Of a DNA stretch of 64,000 nucleotides, positions 55,001-63,639 are shown piece after piece. Numbering within the stretch: position 1 is the first letter of the stretch; each line of letters begins with the position of its first letter. Source of the stretch: Phocaeicola coprocola DSM 17136 (lineage in GTDB: Bacteria > Bacteroidota > Bacteroidia > Bacteroidales > Bacteroidaceae); assembly GCF_000154845.1 (NCBI RefSeq), contig NZ_DS981432.1, positions 34,851 through 98,850 of the forward strand. The letters run 5' to 3'. A model generated the notes under the pieces. The model made no database searches. It had not been told where the DNA came from and saw only the letters and a list, made by a program, of their open reading frames with translations. The translations under genes and the position numbers were made by a program.

Positions 55001-55271
55001 CTTGATGACCTCTTTGGCTATGATTGTCGGATTGCTTCCGTTGATGTTTGCGTTTGGCGTAGGTGCTCACGGTAACCGTACTCTGGGTTCTTCAGCTATC
55101 GGTGGTATGTTGATTGGTATGATTCTGCAAATCTTCATTGTTCCGGTACTGTTTGTTATATTCCAATGGCTACAGGAGAAGATTAAGCCGATGGAATGGG
55201 ATAGCCTTGACGAAAGTGAAGTAGAGGCTGAAATCGAACAATATTCTCCTACTGCTAAAACTCATAAATGA
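52038..55271 (+). CDS. RND multidrug efflux pump (HAE1/AcrB family)
   Basis: A 1,077-residue inner-membrane proton antiporter with 12 predicted helices and two large periplasmic loops. The N terminus (MKLDKFINRPVLSTVISILM) is typical. Proton-relay residues are seen: Asp-Asp in AIAIVVDDAIVVVEG (TM4) and Lys in GLLAKNAILIVEFALDRR (TM10). Other family motifs are GVENMMYIQSSAS, DVARIELG and PPGTSQERA. The length is normal for HAE1 pumps. It is the central part of a tripartite pump with the adaptor upstream and the channel protein, whose gene overlaps its end by 4 bp (or starts 12 bp later). Confidence 0.95.
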   Translation: MKLDKFINRPVLSTVISILMVILGIIGLATLPVTQYPDIAPPTVSVRAAYTGANAQTVLNSVIAPLEDQINGVENMMYIQSSASNNGSADISIYFNQGTDPDMAAVNVQNRVSMAQGLLPAEVTRVGVTTQKRQNSMLLIFSLYDAEDKYNIEFIENYAKINLIPEVQRVKGVGDANVMGQDYSMRIWLKPDVMAQYNLVPSDISGVLAEQNIEAAPGQFGERGNQTFQYTIRYKGRLQQTEEFEDIVIKALPNGEVLRLGDVARIELGRLAYTFNNTVNGHKAVTCIVFQMAGTNATETINNLLDVISKAEESLPAGLKINVAQNANDFLYASIHEVIKTLIEAFILVFIVVYVFLQDMRSTLIPAIAIPVALIATFFVLKLIGFSVNLLTLSAMVLAIAIVVDDAIVVVEGVHAKLDQGYKSSREASIDAMSELGGALVSITLVMMSVFIPVSFMGGTAGTFYRQFGITMAISIAFSALNALTLSPALCAIFLKPHDSEHKPKKMSVIDRFHTSFNAAYDSLLKSYKKRVVFFIHKKWLSLGLVAASIVLLVFFMKITPTGMVPNEDTGTIMGAVTLPPGTSQERAMEVLAKVDSLVAAEPAVESRTIISGYSFIGGQGPSYGSVIIKLKDWEERSMMQNSDIIYATLFMRAQKIIKDAQVLFFAPPMIPGYSVSSDIELNMQDKTGGSLDHFFEVVNNYRAALEARPEINSAKTTFNPSFPQYQLDIDAAACKKAGISPSDILSTMQGYFGGLYASNFNRFGKMYRVMIQAEPDATKNMESLNSIKVRSGNEMAPITQFVSMKKVYGPDIINRFNLYTSMKVMVAPASGYTSGQALQAIAEVAKENLPAGFGYELGGMAREEASTSGSTTGIIFVLCFVFVYLLLSAQYESYILPLAVLLSVPFGLMGSFIFVNGFGALGNIPALKMILGTMSNDIYMQIALIMLMGLLAKNAILIVEFALDRRKQGMSISWAAVLGAAARLRPILMTSLAMIVGLLPLMFAFGVGAHGNRTLGSSAIGGMLIGMILQIFIVPVLFVIFQWLQEKIKPMEWDSLDESEVEAEIEQYSPTAKTHK

Positions 55272-56665
55272 TAAAGACGATAATGAAAAAACAAATATTA
55301 GGTGCGATGTGTCTGGCTGCCATGATGAGTAGTTGTCACATCTATAAAGCTTACGATCGTCCGGAATCGATAGATGCCTCAGGCATCTATCGTGACCCGG
55401 CGTCGGCTACCGATACGTTGGTTGCCGATACTTCAAATATGGGAAACTTGCCATGGAAAGAAGTCTTTCGCGATGCAAAATTGCAGGCTTTAATTGAAGA
55501 GGGATTGGCAAACAATGTAGATATGCAGGCTGCAGCTCTTCGTGTACAGGAAGCTAAAGTGATGCTGACTGCCGCTAAACTGTCGTATCTTCCTTCTATT
55601 AATCTGGCTCCTCAAGGAACAACAACTAGTATGGGAGGAGGAAGTTATGTAAAAGCTTATCAACTTCCAGCTGTTGCAAGTTGGGAAATCGATTTGTTTG
55701 GCAAGATTCTCAATACAAAACGTGGACAGAAAGTTGCTTATGAACAAAGCAAGTATGCGGAACAGGCAGTACGTTCACAGATTATCTGTGGCATAGCCAA
55801 TATCTATTATTCGTTGCTGATGCTCGACCGTCAGGTGGAAATTACAACAGAAACTGCTGCCATCTACAAAGAAAATGTACGTGTAATGGAAGCTATGAAA
55901 GTGGCTGGTATGACAACCGAAGCGGGAGTTGCACAAATGCGTGCTGCTAGTCATCAGGTAGAAGCTTCGCTGATGGATTTGAAACGTCAGGTACGCGAAA
56001 CAGAAAACTCTCTGGCTGTATTACTGGCTAAAGCTCCGCAAACTATCGACCGTAATACTCTGGGCGAACAGGTAATGCCTGAAGAATTGACAGCCGGTGT
56101 ACCATTGCAGTTGCTGGAAAATCGTCCTGATGTAAAGATGGCAGAAATGACATTGGCAGCAGCTTATTATACCACGAACTCTGCCCGTGCAGCATTCTAT
56201 CCAGGTTTAAACATAACAGGAACAGCCGGATGGACAAACGGTTCAGGTATATCTGTAGTTAATCCGGGTGAATTTATGTTGCAGGCACTGGCTTCATTGG
56301 CTCAACCTATATTCAATAACGGCAAACTGGTAGCCAATTTGAAAGTTTCTAAGGCAGAAGAAAAAATTGCCAAGATGAACTATCAGCAGACGATATTGGA
56401 AGCTGGTAAGGAAGTTAGTGATGCATTGTTCTTATATGATACACAGAACAAGAAACTTATAGAAGACCGTGGACAGGTAGAACAGTTGGATAAAGCTGTT
56501 ACTTATACCAAAGCTTTGTTCCAGAGTGGAGAAGCCACTTATCTGGAAATTCTGACAGCACAGCAGAATTTGCTGAGTGCACAGCTGAGCGAGGTTTCTG
56601 ATAATTTCCAGCGTATGCAAGCTGTTATAAACTTGTATAGTGCTTTGGGAGGAGGAAGAGAATAA
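55268..56665 (+). CDS. RND outer-membrane channel lipoprotein (NodT/OprM family)
   Basis: The ORF begins at ATG 55268, overlapping the pump gene by 4 bp; ATG 55283 (MKKQILGAMCLAAMMSSC) gives the cleaner lipoprotein signal. About 460 residues with the two-fold NodT pattern: PWKEVFRDAKLQALIEEGLA near 65, ASWEIDLFGKILNTKRGQK near 140, PLQLLENRPDVKMAEMTL near 280 and YTKALFQSGEATYLEILTAQ near 425. Anchored by lipid to the outer membrane, it completes the pump. Confidence 0.93.
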   Translation: MIKTIMKKQILGAMCLAAMMSSCHIYKAYDRPESIDASGIYRDPASATDTLVADTSNMGNLPWKEVFRDAKLQALIEEGLANNVDMQAAALRVQEAKVMLTAAKLSYLPSINLAPQGTTTSMGGGSYVKAYQLPAVASWEIDLFGKILNTKRGQKVAYEQSKYAEQAVRSQIICGIANIYYSLLMLDRQVEITTETAAIYKENVRVMEAMKVAGMTTEAGVAQMRAASHQVEASLMDLKRQVRETENSLAVLLAKAPQTIDRNTLGEQVMPEELTAGVPLQLLENRPDVKMAEMTLAAAYYTTNSARAAFYPGLNITGTAGWTNGSGISVVNPGEFMLQALASLAQPIFNNGKLVANLKVSKAEEKIAKMNYQQTILEAGKEVSDALFLYDTQNKKLIEDRGQVEQLDKAVTYTKALFQSGEATYLEILTAQQNLLSAQLSEVSDNFQRMQAVINLYSALGGGRE

Positions 56666-56677
56666 TTAACCTTAAAT

Positions 56678-57457
56678 ATGAAAGAAACTATGATTAGTCC
56701 TTTAGCTTACGTTGACCCGTCTGCCAAGATTGGGAAAAACGTTACGGTACATCCGTTTGCTTATATCGACAAAAATGTCGAGATAGGCGACGATAATGTG
56801 ATTATGCCTTATGCCAGCTTGATGAGTGGTACTCGCATGGGAAATGGCAATAAAGTGTATCAGGGAGCTGTTGTTGCTGCAGTTCCACAGGATTTTGCTT
56901 ATACAGGTGAAGATACATTAGCCTATATTGGCAATAATAATGTAATCCGTGAAAATGCTGTGATTATTCGTGGTACACATGCCGGACATGCTACAAGCGT
57001 TGGCGATGGAAACTTCATTATGGCAGGTGCACGTCTGTCACATGATGTTGAAGTTGGAAATCATTGTATTATCGGAAATGGCTCGCAGGTATCTGGTAAT
57101 TGTATTATCCAGGACTGTGCGATTCTTACATCCAATGTGCTGATGCAGGGTAACACACGTTTGGGAAGTTACTCTCTGGTACAGGGAGGATGCCGTTTTA
57201 TCAAAGATATTCCTCCTTATATCGTGGCAGCTCACGAACCTATTGCTTTTTACAGCATAAATACGAAAGTGCTCGAGCTTGCTGGTTTCTCTGAAACTCT
57301 GATTAAACATATTGCTCAGGCATATCGTATTCTGTATAAGGCAAATACTTCTCAGCACGATGCGTTGCTTCGTATTCAGGAACAGGTTCCTAATAGTCCG
57401 GAAATCGAACGGATTATAGAGTTTGTAAAAACATCGAAGTTAGGCATTATTCATTAA
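56678..57457 (+). CDS. LpxA-family acyltransferase paralogue
   Basis: A 259-residue left-handed beta-helix protein with hexapeptide repeats (IGKNVT, VHPFAY, IGDDNV, VGDGNF, VGNHCI) and the C-terminal helical domain of LpxA (ELAGFSETLIKHIAQAYRIL). LpxA transfers a 3-hydroxyacyl chain from acyl carrier protein to UDP-GlcNAc in lipid A synthesis. Here the catalytic-His segment reads GARLSHDVEVG: the essential His is present (His122) but the second His three residues earlier is Arg119. It lies 12 bp after the channel gene and just before the tetR gene. A divergent substrate range or a regulatory role is possible. Confidence 0.85.
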   Translation: MKETMISPLAYVDPSAKIGKNVTVHPFAYIDKNVEIGDDNVIMPYASLMSGTRMGNGNKVYQGAVVAAVPQDFAYTGEDTLAYIGNNNVIRENAVIIRGTHAGHATSVGDGNFIMAGARLSHDVEVGNHCIIGNGSQVSGNCIIQDCAILTSNVLMQGNTRLGSYSLVQGGCRFIKDIPPYIVAAHEPIAFYSINTKVLELAGFSETLIKHIAQAYRILYKANTSQHDALLRIQEQVPNSPEIERIIEFVKTSKLGIIH

Positions 57458-57466
57458 TTGTATTTT

Positions 57467-58105
57467 ATGGCAGGCGTAAAGAGAAATAAGTGTGACAGAG
57501 CAGAGCTGAGGAAACGAGTAATACTGGAAGCTTCCCATGCTTTTGCCAAATCTGGCATCAAGAATGTTCATGTGGACAGTCTTGCGTGCGCACTTTCTAT
57601 ATCCAAACGGACTCTTTACGAGCTATTCTGCGATAAAGAACAGCTTTTGCTGGAAGTATTTGCCATGCACCAGCAAGAGATGAGTACATACATTAGCGAA
57701 GTTGCTTCCAGAGCTGAAAATGCTCTGGAAGTAATCTTTGCTTTTTATAAGCGTAAGTTGAATGAGTTGGGACAGATAAATCCGCTTTTCTTCCGCGATT
57801 TACGTAAGTATCCTAATGTGTTGACATATATACGCGAACATCAGAAATTGAACGATGCAGCGGCATTGGTACATTTCCAAAAGGGAGTAGAAGAAGGCAT
57901 ATTCCGTAATGATATAAATTTTGCCATTATTAATCAGGCAATGTCGATGCAGATGGAAATGCTGATATATTCGGATATAACAGAAAATTACCCTATTTCA
58001 GAAATCTATAGTGAAGTTACTTTCCTGCATATGAGAGGAATTACTACCCCGAAAGGTATGCAGATGGTAGATGCTTTTTTACAGTCAGTAAAAGAAAAGC
58101 CTTGA
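57467..58105 (+). CDS. TetR/AcrR-family transcription regulator
   Basis: A 212-residue regulator with an N-terminal TetR DNA-binding domain (KRVILEASHAFAKSGIKNVH, VDSLACALSISKRTLYELF, CDKEQLLLEVF) and a C-terminal helical ligand domain. ATG 57467 is preferred; TTG 57458 would add three residues (MYF) that the family does not have. As last gene of the RND operon it is placed to repress the operon in response to a pump substrate. Confidence 0.88.
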   Translation: MAGVKRNKCDRAELRKRVILEASHAFAKSGIKNVHVDSLACALSISKRTLYELFCDKEQLLLEVFAMHQQEMSTYISEVASRAENALEVIFAFYKRKLNELGQINPLFFRDLRKYPNVLTYIREHQKLNDAAALVHFQKGVEEGIFRNDINFAIINQAMSMQMEMLIYSDITENYPISEIYSEVTFLHMRGITTPKGMQMVDAFLQSVKEKP

Positions 58106-58135
58106 TAATACCCCCTATATTCTTCAAAAAACCTC

Positions 58136-58143
58136 TATCTTTG
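58136..58143 (+). promoter_or_regulatory. Promoter -7 box of the SGNH-MBOAT operon
   Basis: TATCTTTG followed by GCAGC, 23 bp before the ATG at 58167. Confidence 0.65.
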
Positions 58144-58166
58144 CAGCTGTTTGCAAAGAATCATCG

Positions 58167-59543
58167 ATGAAGAATAAAATAACAATAACTTTTGCCTTTA
58201 CATTACTGGTAGTCTGCGGACTATTGGCACTCTATTATTTGCCTCCTGTAAATTTTAACGGGAGTCCTTTGCGTAAGGTCGATTTATTATCCGACTTACG
58301 TCCTGATCCTGTAATCGAAGAAGTTTCCGATACCGATTCCATACCTTTGCCTGTTGTGGCAAAGCCTATATTTGTTGATACTTGTAAGGCTGGTATGACC
58401 TGTATAGAAGACTATGCAGATTCTCTGGAGTTGGGAATGGGAGCTTTCTATGAAGCTTTGGAGAATCGTGCTTCACTCAATCGTCCCGTTCGTATCGCTT
58501 ATTTTGGCGATTCCTTTATAGAAGGTGATATATTGACAGCCGATTTACGTACTCTGTTCCAGCAGAAGTTTGGAGGAAGAGGTGTAGGATACGTGCCTGT
58601 AACTTCCCGTATTGCTGGATTCCGTCCCACTGTAAAACACACTTTCAGCGGGTGGGAGAGCCATGCTATAACCGATTCCGTAGCCTTTCATCGTTCCATG
58701 CAAGATATATCCAATCATTATTTTATCCCTCGTCAGGGAGCATCTGTCAGTCTGAAAGGTGGTAAAAATTATACTTCTTGTTTGGATACATGCGATATAT
58801 CTTCTTTCTATTTCTTTTCGTCTGATTCCGTAAAACTGTCCGTGCAAGTCAATGGAGGTGAGGATACAGAATACATTTTCCCCGGCGACAGTACGGGAAT
58901 GCAGGTTGCCCAGGTAGAAGGTAGAATAGGAAATGTATCTTGGAACGTATTGCAGGCTGGAAAAAATACCCGGTGCTTTGCGGCTACAATGGATTCGAAA
59001 GAAGGAGTTATACTCGATAATTTCAGTACCCGAGGCAGTAGCGGACAGCAACTGACCAGCATTCCTCTGTCTATCCTGAAAGCATACAACCGCTTGCGTA
59101 CCTACGATCTGATTGTTTTACAGTATGGATTGAATGTCGCTTCCGAAAATGTATCGAACTATTCTTATTACACACACGAAATGGAGAAAGTTGTCAGACA
59201 TCTGAAAGAAGCTTTTCCTGAAGCAGCTATTCTGATAATCGGAATCGGTGACAGAGAAAATAAAACAGAAACCGGAGAGTTGCGAACTATGCCTGGAGTA
59301 AAAAATCTCATCCGCTACCAGCAGGCTTTGGCTGCAAATACTCATGTTGCTTTTTGGAATATGTTCGAAGCGATGGGAGGGGAAGGAAGTATGGTAGAAA
59401 TGGTAAACAGCAAACCGGCAATGGCAAATTATGACTATACGCATATTAATTTCCGAGGAGGAAAACATCTGGCAAAAATATTGTTCGAAGCGCTGATGTA
59501 CGACAAGGAACAATACGAAAAGCGTAAGGCATATGAAAATTAA
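58167..59543 (+). CDS. Secreted SGNH/GDSL hydrolase, probable acyl esterase or acyltransferase
   Basis: A 458-residue protein with an N-terminal signal anchor (about 5-27; ITFAFTLLVVCGLLALYYL). The SGNH core has GDS at 114-116 (FGDSFIEGD, Ser116), the Gly/Asn block near 315 (VLQYGLNVAS) and the catalytic DYTH (Asp423, His426) near the end. A beta-rich insertion (about 190-300) separates the blocks, making it longer than usual SGNH enzymes. Such proteins work with MBOAT acyltransferases to add or move O-acetyl groups on extracellular glycans. It is the first of three co-linear genes. Confidence 0.85.
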   Translation: MKNKITITFAFTLLVVCGLLALYYLPPVNFNGSPLRKVDLLSDLRPDPVIEEVSDTDSIPLPVVAKPIFVDTCKAGMTCIEDYADSLELGMGAFYEALENRASLNRPVRIAYFGDSFIEGDILTADLRTLFQQKFGGRGVGYVPVTSRIAGFRPTVKHTFSGWESHAITDSVAFHRSMQDISNHYFIPRQGASVSLKGGKNYTSCLDTCDISSFYFFSSDSVKLSVQVNGGEDTEYIFPGDSTGMQVAQVEGRIGNVSWNVLQAGKNTRCFAATMDSKEGVILDNFSTRGSSGQQLTSIPLSILKAYNRLRTYDLIVLQYGLNVASENVSNYSYYTHEMEKVVRHLKEAFPEAAILIIGIGDRENKTETGELRTMPGVKNLIRYQQALAANTHVAFWNMFEAMGGEGSMVEMVNSKPAMANYDYTHINFRGGKHLAKILFEALMYDKEQYEKRKAYEN

Positions 59544-59549
59544 TGCACT

Positions 59550-60506
59550 ATGAAACAGCTGAATGTTCTGATTTTTTATCTGCTTAGTGCTCTGGGACTA
59601 TTAGTTGTGAGGCCGGGGTATGCACAGGATGCTATACCTGTATGTCCAAAGCCGGATACACATTCATCTCCCGTCTATCCAAGCCGTGAGATGAAACAAC
59701 TCATGCAGTTTGTTGCAGTAGACAGCCCGATGCCCGATGTTTTCAAGAATGTTACAGAAAACGAACTGACAGATCCTGCGGGCTCTTTATATCCTTTTTG
59801 GGAAAAGCTCGGAAAATTAGACCGTCCGTTACGTATTGTACATATAGGCGATTCACACGTCAGAGGTCATGTTTTTCCCTATGTAATGCGTTGCTGTCTG
59901 GAAGATGATTTTGGGGCAAAGGCAGTAGAGCATATTCCTGTATCGTACCATACCTCTGGAATAGCAAAGGAAACAGGTTCGAACGGTATAGTATACCATA
60001 TTCTTGGTGTAAACGGAGCAACCTGCCAGACTTATTCTACTCCGGAACGCATTCATGAAATTGTAGGTTTACATCCCGATCTGGTCATACTGTCATTCGG
60101 GACCAATGAGGCACACGCACGTCGTTATAATGCATCGGAGCATACACAAGCTATGAGCCATCTGATAAATATGTTGAAGACAGCGTGTCCTGATGTTCAT
60201 TTTCTCATGACAACTCCTCCGGGAGCATATGTCAGAAACGGGAGAAGAGGCAGAGTTATCAATCCACGTATACCGCTGGTTGTAGAAAACGAGTTGGAAT
60301 TTGCCCGTGAGCATGGCATTGCTATCTGGGATATGTATGACATCGTAGGAGGCCGACAACGTGCCTGCCTTAACTGGAATGCAGCAAAAATGTATCAGCG
60401 AGATAAAATACATTTTACCCGCGAAGGATATACTTTACAAGGATTATTATTACATGAAGCATTTATAAAAGCATACAATAATTATGTGGCAACTAGATTG
60501 GACTAA
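59550..60506 (+). CDS. Secreted SGNH/GDSL hydrolase, second
   Basis: A 318-residue protein with signal peptide (MKQLNVLIFYLLSALGLLVVRPGYAQ). The SGNH blocks are complete: HIGDSHVRGH (Ser102), a Gly block near NGATCQTYST, LSFGTNEAHARRY (Asn), and RDKIH (Asp285, His288). It is a paralogue of the neighbouring protein without the long insertion. It starts 6 bp after it and overlaps the MBOAT gene by 23 bp, so the three are translated together. Substrate unknown. Confidence 0.87.
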   Translation: MKQLNVLIFYLLSALGLLVVRPGYAQDAIPVCPKPDTHSSPVYPSREMKQLMQFVAVDSPMPDVFKNVTENELTDPAGSLYPFWEKLGKLDRPLRIVHIGDSHVRGHVFPYVMRCCLEDDFGAKAVEHIPVSYHTSGIAKETGSNGIVYHILGVNGATCQTYSTPERIHEIVGLHPDLVILSFGTNEAHARRYNASEHTQAMSHLINMLKTACPDVHFLMTTPPGAYVRNGRRGRVINPRIPLVVENELEFAREHGIAIWDMYDIVGGRQRACLNWNAAKMYQRDKIHFTREGYTLQGLLLHEAFIKAYNNYVATRLD

Positions 60507-61965
60507 ACTGGCAGACATACTGACTTACGATCCCCGGCAGCCGATGATATTCAGCAGCGGACTGTTTCTGTTTCTTTTCCTCGGATTCAGCCTGATATAC
60601 GCACTTTTGCAGAAACGTACTACGGCACGTCTGCTTTTTGTATCAGCTTTCTCTTATTATTTTTATTATAAGAGTAGCGGTGTCTATTTCTTTTTATTGG
60701 GAGTCGTTTCTGTAAGCGACTATCTCTTGGCCGCTAGAATGGCACGTACCGAAACTCTTTGGAAACGTAAAATGCTGGTTGTAGTGAGCTTATGTATCAA
60801 TTTAGGGCTGTTGTGCTATTTCAAGTATACTAACTTTTTCTATGAAATACTCTGTCCGTTGTGGAACGGCCATTATGAAGCTTTCGATATCTTCCTTCCC
60901 GTAGGAATATCTTTCTTTACGTTCCAGTCGCTCAGCTACACTATCGATGTATACCGCCGTGATTTGAAGCCACTCGACAGTCTGTTGGACTATGTGTTTT
61001 ATGTTTCATTCTTTCCACAGCTTGTAGCAGGTCCCATCGTACGTGCCCGTGACTTTATTCCGCAAATCCGTCAGCCCCTGTTTGTTTCGAAAGAAATGTT
61101 CGGACAAGGAGTATTCTTTATTGTGAGCGGATTATTTAAGAAAGCCGTTATATCCGATTATATAAGTATAAACTTTGTAGAGCGTATTTTCGATAATCCC
61201 AGTCTGTATTCCGGTTTGGAGAACCTATTTGGTGTTTATGGCTATGCCTTACAGATATACTGCGACTTTTCCGGATACAGTGATATGGCAATCGGTATTG
61301 CTTTGCTGTTGGGCTTCCGTTTCCCGATAAACTTCGATTCACCCTACAAGTCGGACAGTGTAACCGATTTCTGGCATCGCTGGCATATATCTCTGTCCAG
61401 CTGGCTGCGTGACTACCTGTATATTTCGTTGGGAGGGAACCGGAAAGGCAAGATACGTACCTATATCAATCTTATTCTGACCATGCTTCTGGGAGGTCTG
61501 TGGCATGGAGCCTCATGGAATTTCATTATCTGGGGAGCACTTCACGGTGTAGCTCTGGCCGTGCATAAATTTATCCGCAGTCTGTTCCATCGCCCCAAGA
61601 ACTACCGCAGTACCGGCTGGCGACGTGTTTTTGCTGTCATCATTACCTTCCATTTCGTATGTTTCTGCTGGATATTCTTCCGTAACACCGAATTCGAAGG
61701 TTCGGTATCGATGATTCGTCAGATATTCACTTCTTTCCATCCCGAACTGTTCGTACAACTCGTAGAAGGATACTGGAAAGTATTCGTGCTGATGGGAATA
61801 GGATATGTGCTTCATTGGTGTCCGGATAGCTGGCAGAATGCATGTAGCCGTGGCATGACACGCATGCCGTTGGTAGGACAGGCATTGATTCTGATAGCCC
61901 TGATATTTCTGGTCATACAGGTAAAGAGCAGCGACATACAGCCGTTTATTTATTTCCAATTCTAG
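60484..61965 (+). CDS. MBOAT-family O-acyltransferase (AlgI/DltB-like)
   Basis: A 493-residue integral membrane protein with about 11-12 helices. MBOAT hallmarks are LPVGISFFTFQSLSYTIDVY, FFPQLVAGPIVRARDFIPQI, QIYCDFSGYSDMAIGIALLL, FWHRWHISLSSWLRDYLYI and LLGGLWHGASWNFIIWGALH, with His341 and the presumed catalytic His354. AlgI-like enzymes move acetyl groups from the cytoplasm to the periplasm, where SGNH partners place them on a polymer. Start ATG 60484 overlaps the previous gene; ATG 60544 (MIFSSGLFLF) is possible. No glycan-synthesis gene is adjacent, so the acceptor is unknown. Confidence 0.93.
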   Translation: MWQLDWTKLADILTYDPRQPMIFSSGLFLFLFLGFSLIYALLQKRTTARLLFVSAFSYYFYYKSSGVYFFLLGVVSVSDYLLAARMARTETLWKRKMLVVVSLCINLGLLCYFKYTNFFYEILCPLWNGHYEAFDIFLPVGISFFTFQSLSYTIDVYRRDLKPLDSLLDYVFYVSFFPQLVAGPIVRARDFIPQIRQPLFVSKEMFGQGVFFIVSGLFKKAVISDYISINFVERIFDNPSLYSGLENLFGVYGYALQIYCDFSGYSDMAIGIALLLGFRFPINFDSPYKSDSVTDFWHRWHISLSSWLRDYLYISLGGNRKGKIRTYINLILTMLLGGLWHGASWNFIIWGALHGVALAVHKFIRSLFHRPKNYRSTGWRRVFAVIITFHFVCFCWIFFRNTEFEGSVSMIRQIFTSFHPELFVQLVEGYWKVFVLMGIGYVLHWCPDSWQNACSRGMTRMPLVGQALILIALIFLVIQVKSSDIQPFIYFQF

Positions 61966-62062
61966 ACTGAAAAATGGGGTGATTGATTTTTCCTTTTATC
62001 GTATAATAACTCATATATGTGAAGGGTGCAAAAGGGGAAAAATATAAGAAAACTTGTTTAAG

Positions 62063-62106
62063 AAAAAAATTGCTGATGTTTTCATGAAAACATCAGCAAT
62101 TTTTTA
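62063..62106. terminator. Bidirectional terminator
   Basis: A perfect palindrome: ATTGCTGATGTTTTC (62069-62083) / GAAAACATCAGCAAT (62086-62100), flanked by A and T runs. It ends the MBOAT operon (100 bp upstream) and the convergent interrupted gene. Confidence 0.85.
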
Positions 62107-62309
62107 TAGAAATCTGTACGAAAGTTACAATTATTTGTACAGATTTTCAGTAGAATTTGCTGTCCTTTCTTATTTTGTAAATTTTACTTGTATCGGAATG
62201 CCAGTATATAATATACGCCAATTGATAAAACACATATTATCAATGAAATAACTTTTAAGATTGCTGCCCATTTATAATAGTCAGATAAAATGCCTGCAAC
62301 CATAAACAT

Positions 62310-62320
62310 TGTCAAAAAGA
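62310..62320. repeat. Target-site duplication, left copy
   Basis: TGTCAAAAAGA next to the left end of the IS4-family element; identical copy at 63629-63639. Confidence 0.85.
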
Positions 62321-62348
62321 CACTACTGTCCACTAAAAATGGACAAGG

Positions 62349-63512
62349 TTAAAAATTAAATAAATTCGGTTCACTTGAATCATATCGGTCTTTGACATTT
62401 TTGAAATTCGATTTGTCAAACAAGTCACTGAGATGTGTTTTGTCGGTCAGAGAGATTCCGAGTATTTGGAGAATTTCATAGACGCTACGTTCTAATTTCA
62501 TATCGTGTTGGACTATTGCTACTAAGCAGTAAGTGATTATCGCACAATAGATTTGTATGCGTACAGCGTTTTCCGATGTTCCCCAGAACTTCTTAATCCT
62601 GAGGTGTTGTTTTATCCATTTGAAGAACAGTTCAACACTCCATCTGTTTCTATAAAGCGATGATATAAACTCTGCAGATGCGTCAAGATTATTTGTCAGG
62701 AAGATGTATCGTGTACCGTCTTCAGGATTTTCAATGATGAGTTTTCTAAGTTCCTCAGGGTAATCCTTAGAACTTTTATAAACCGTAAAGCATCCGATTA
62801 CATCCGATACTACACCTTCTGGCAATCTTCGTTTCCAGGTTTTAGGCTTGATCCGTACATTTGTTTTGGCTCGTACAAGGAAGAAAGCACCTATACGATT
62901 TATTGTATTAAGGTTGCTGAAATCGTTATACCCTCGGTCGAATATATAATGCGCTCCTGATTCATATGGAATCTCAGGCATAGCCTTTGAATCGTGAATA
63001 TTGGCAGGTGTAATATGCACAAATGCAGGTACTTCCGCTTCAATATCGTAGAGCGTATGCAACTTTATTCCGCCTTTATGTTTGCGAAATTTAGCCCATT
63101 CAAACACTGACAGGCACAGATCAATCGTTGTAGAGTCAAATGCATAAACATGACCGTCAAGTTCGAATATTTTATTGATTCTACGCTTGCGGGCCTCGGC
63201 AATCATGAATGTTGCGTACTCTTCGAAGATGCGGTAGTTACGTTGCTCATTAGCCTTACTAAGATTGCTCCGAGTTACAGACTTCCCGATTCCGAGATGG
63301 TAAAGTTTTCCAGCATGAGCTTCCATAGCCACAATCAAATCTCTAAGACTATCTCGATTGGATAGCTGACCGAACATCATCGTAAGCAGCTGATTCCAAC
63401 AGGTATAGCTCTTGATATACTTATCGCCTTCATACTTTGTAACGATACGATTGAATTTACTTCGGTCAAGGAACTTAACTAATTGGGCAAAAATATATGG
63501 GTCTTTATGCAT
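62349..63512 (-). CDS. IS4-family transposase
   Basis: A 387-residue DDE transposase. The N-terminal DUF4372-like part (YIFAQLVKFLDRSKFNRIVT, YIKSYTCWNQLLTMMFGQLS) is followed by the catalytic core: VYAFDSTTIDLCL (first Asp), YIFDRGYNDFSNL (second Asp, with the DRGY motif) and the Y-R-E region IYRNRWSVELFFKWIKQHLR-like (SLYRNRWSVELFFKWIKQH, catalytic Glu). Intact, so the element could be mobile. Confidence 0.95.
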   Translation of the reverse strand: MHKDPYIFAQLVKFLDRSKFNRIVTKYEGDKYIKSYTCWNQLLTMMFGQLSNRDSLRDLIVAMEAHAGKLYHLGIGKSVTRSNLSKANEQRNYRIFEEYATFMIAEARKRRINKIFELDGHVYAFDSTTIDLCLSVFEWAKFRKHKGGIKLHTLYDIEAEVPAFVHITPANIHDSKAMPEIPYESGAHYIFDRGYNDFSNLNTINRIGAFFLVRAKTNVRIKPKTWKRRLPEGVVSDVIGCFTVYKSSKDYPEELRKLIIENPEDGTRYIFLTNNLDASAEFISSLYRNRWSVELFFKWIKQHLRIKKFWGTSENAVRIQIYCAIITYCLVAIVQHDMKLERSVYEILQILGISLTDKTHLSDLFDKSNFKNVKDRYDSSEPNLFNF

Positions 63513-63611
63513 AACGGTCTGAAAATTACCACAAAAGTAAATTCAAATCCGTTCTCCCAAAAATCTCCTATAACAAATTGAATTTCAATAATTTCAAAGA
63601 ACTTCTATGAT

Positions 63612-63624
63612 TTTTTAGTGGACA
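63612..63624. repeat. Right inverted repeat of the IS4-family element
   Basis: TTTTTAGTGGACA, the exact complement of 62327-62339. Confidence 0.85.
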
Positions 63625-63628
63625 CTAA

Positions 63629-63639
63629 TGTCAAAAAGA
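63629..63639. repeat. Target-site duplication, right copy
   Basis: TGTCAAAAAGA, identical to 62310-62320. Confidence 0.85.

Larger units (their letters stand above)
62321..63628. mobile_element. IS4-family insertion sequence
   Basis: A 1,308-bp element with 13-bp inverted repeats TGTCCACTAAAAA (62327-62339) and complement (63612-63624), offset from the outer ends by 6 and 4 bases. The ends are set from the 11-bp direct repeat TGTCAAAAAGA, and the restored frame of the interrupted gene supports that choice. It carries one intact transposase gene on the minus strand, the same strand as the interrupted gene. Confidence 0.88.
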
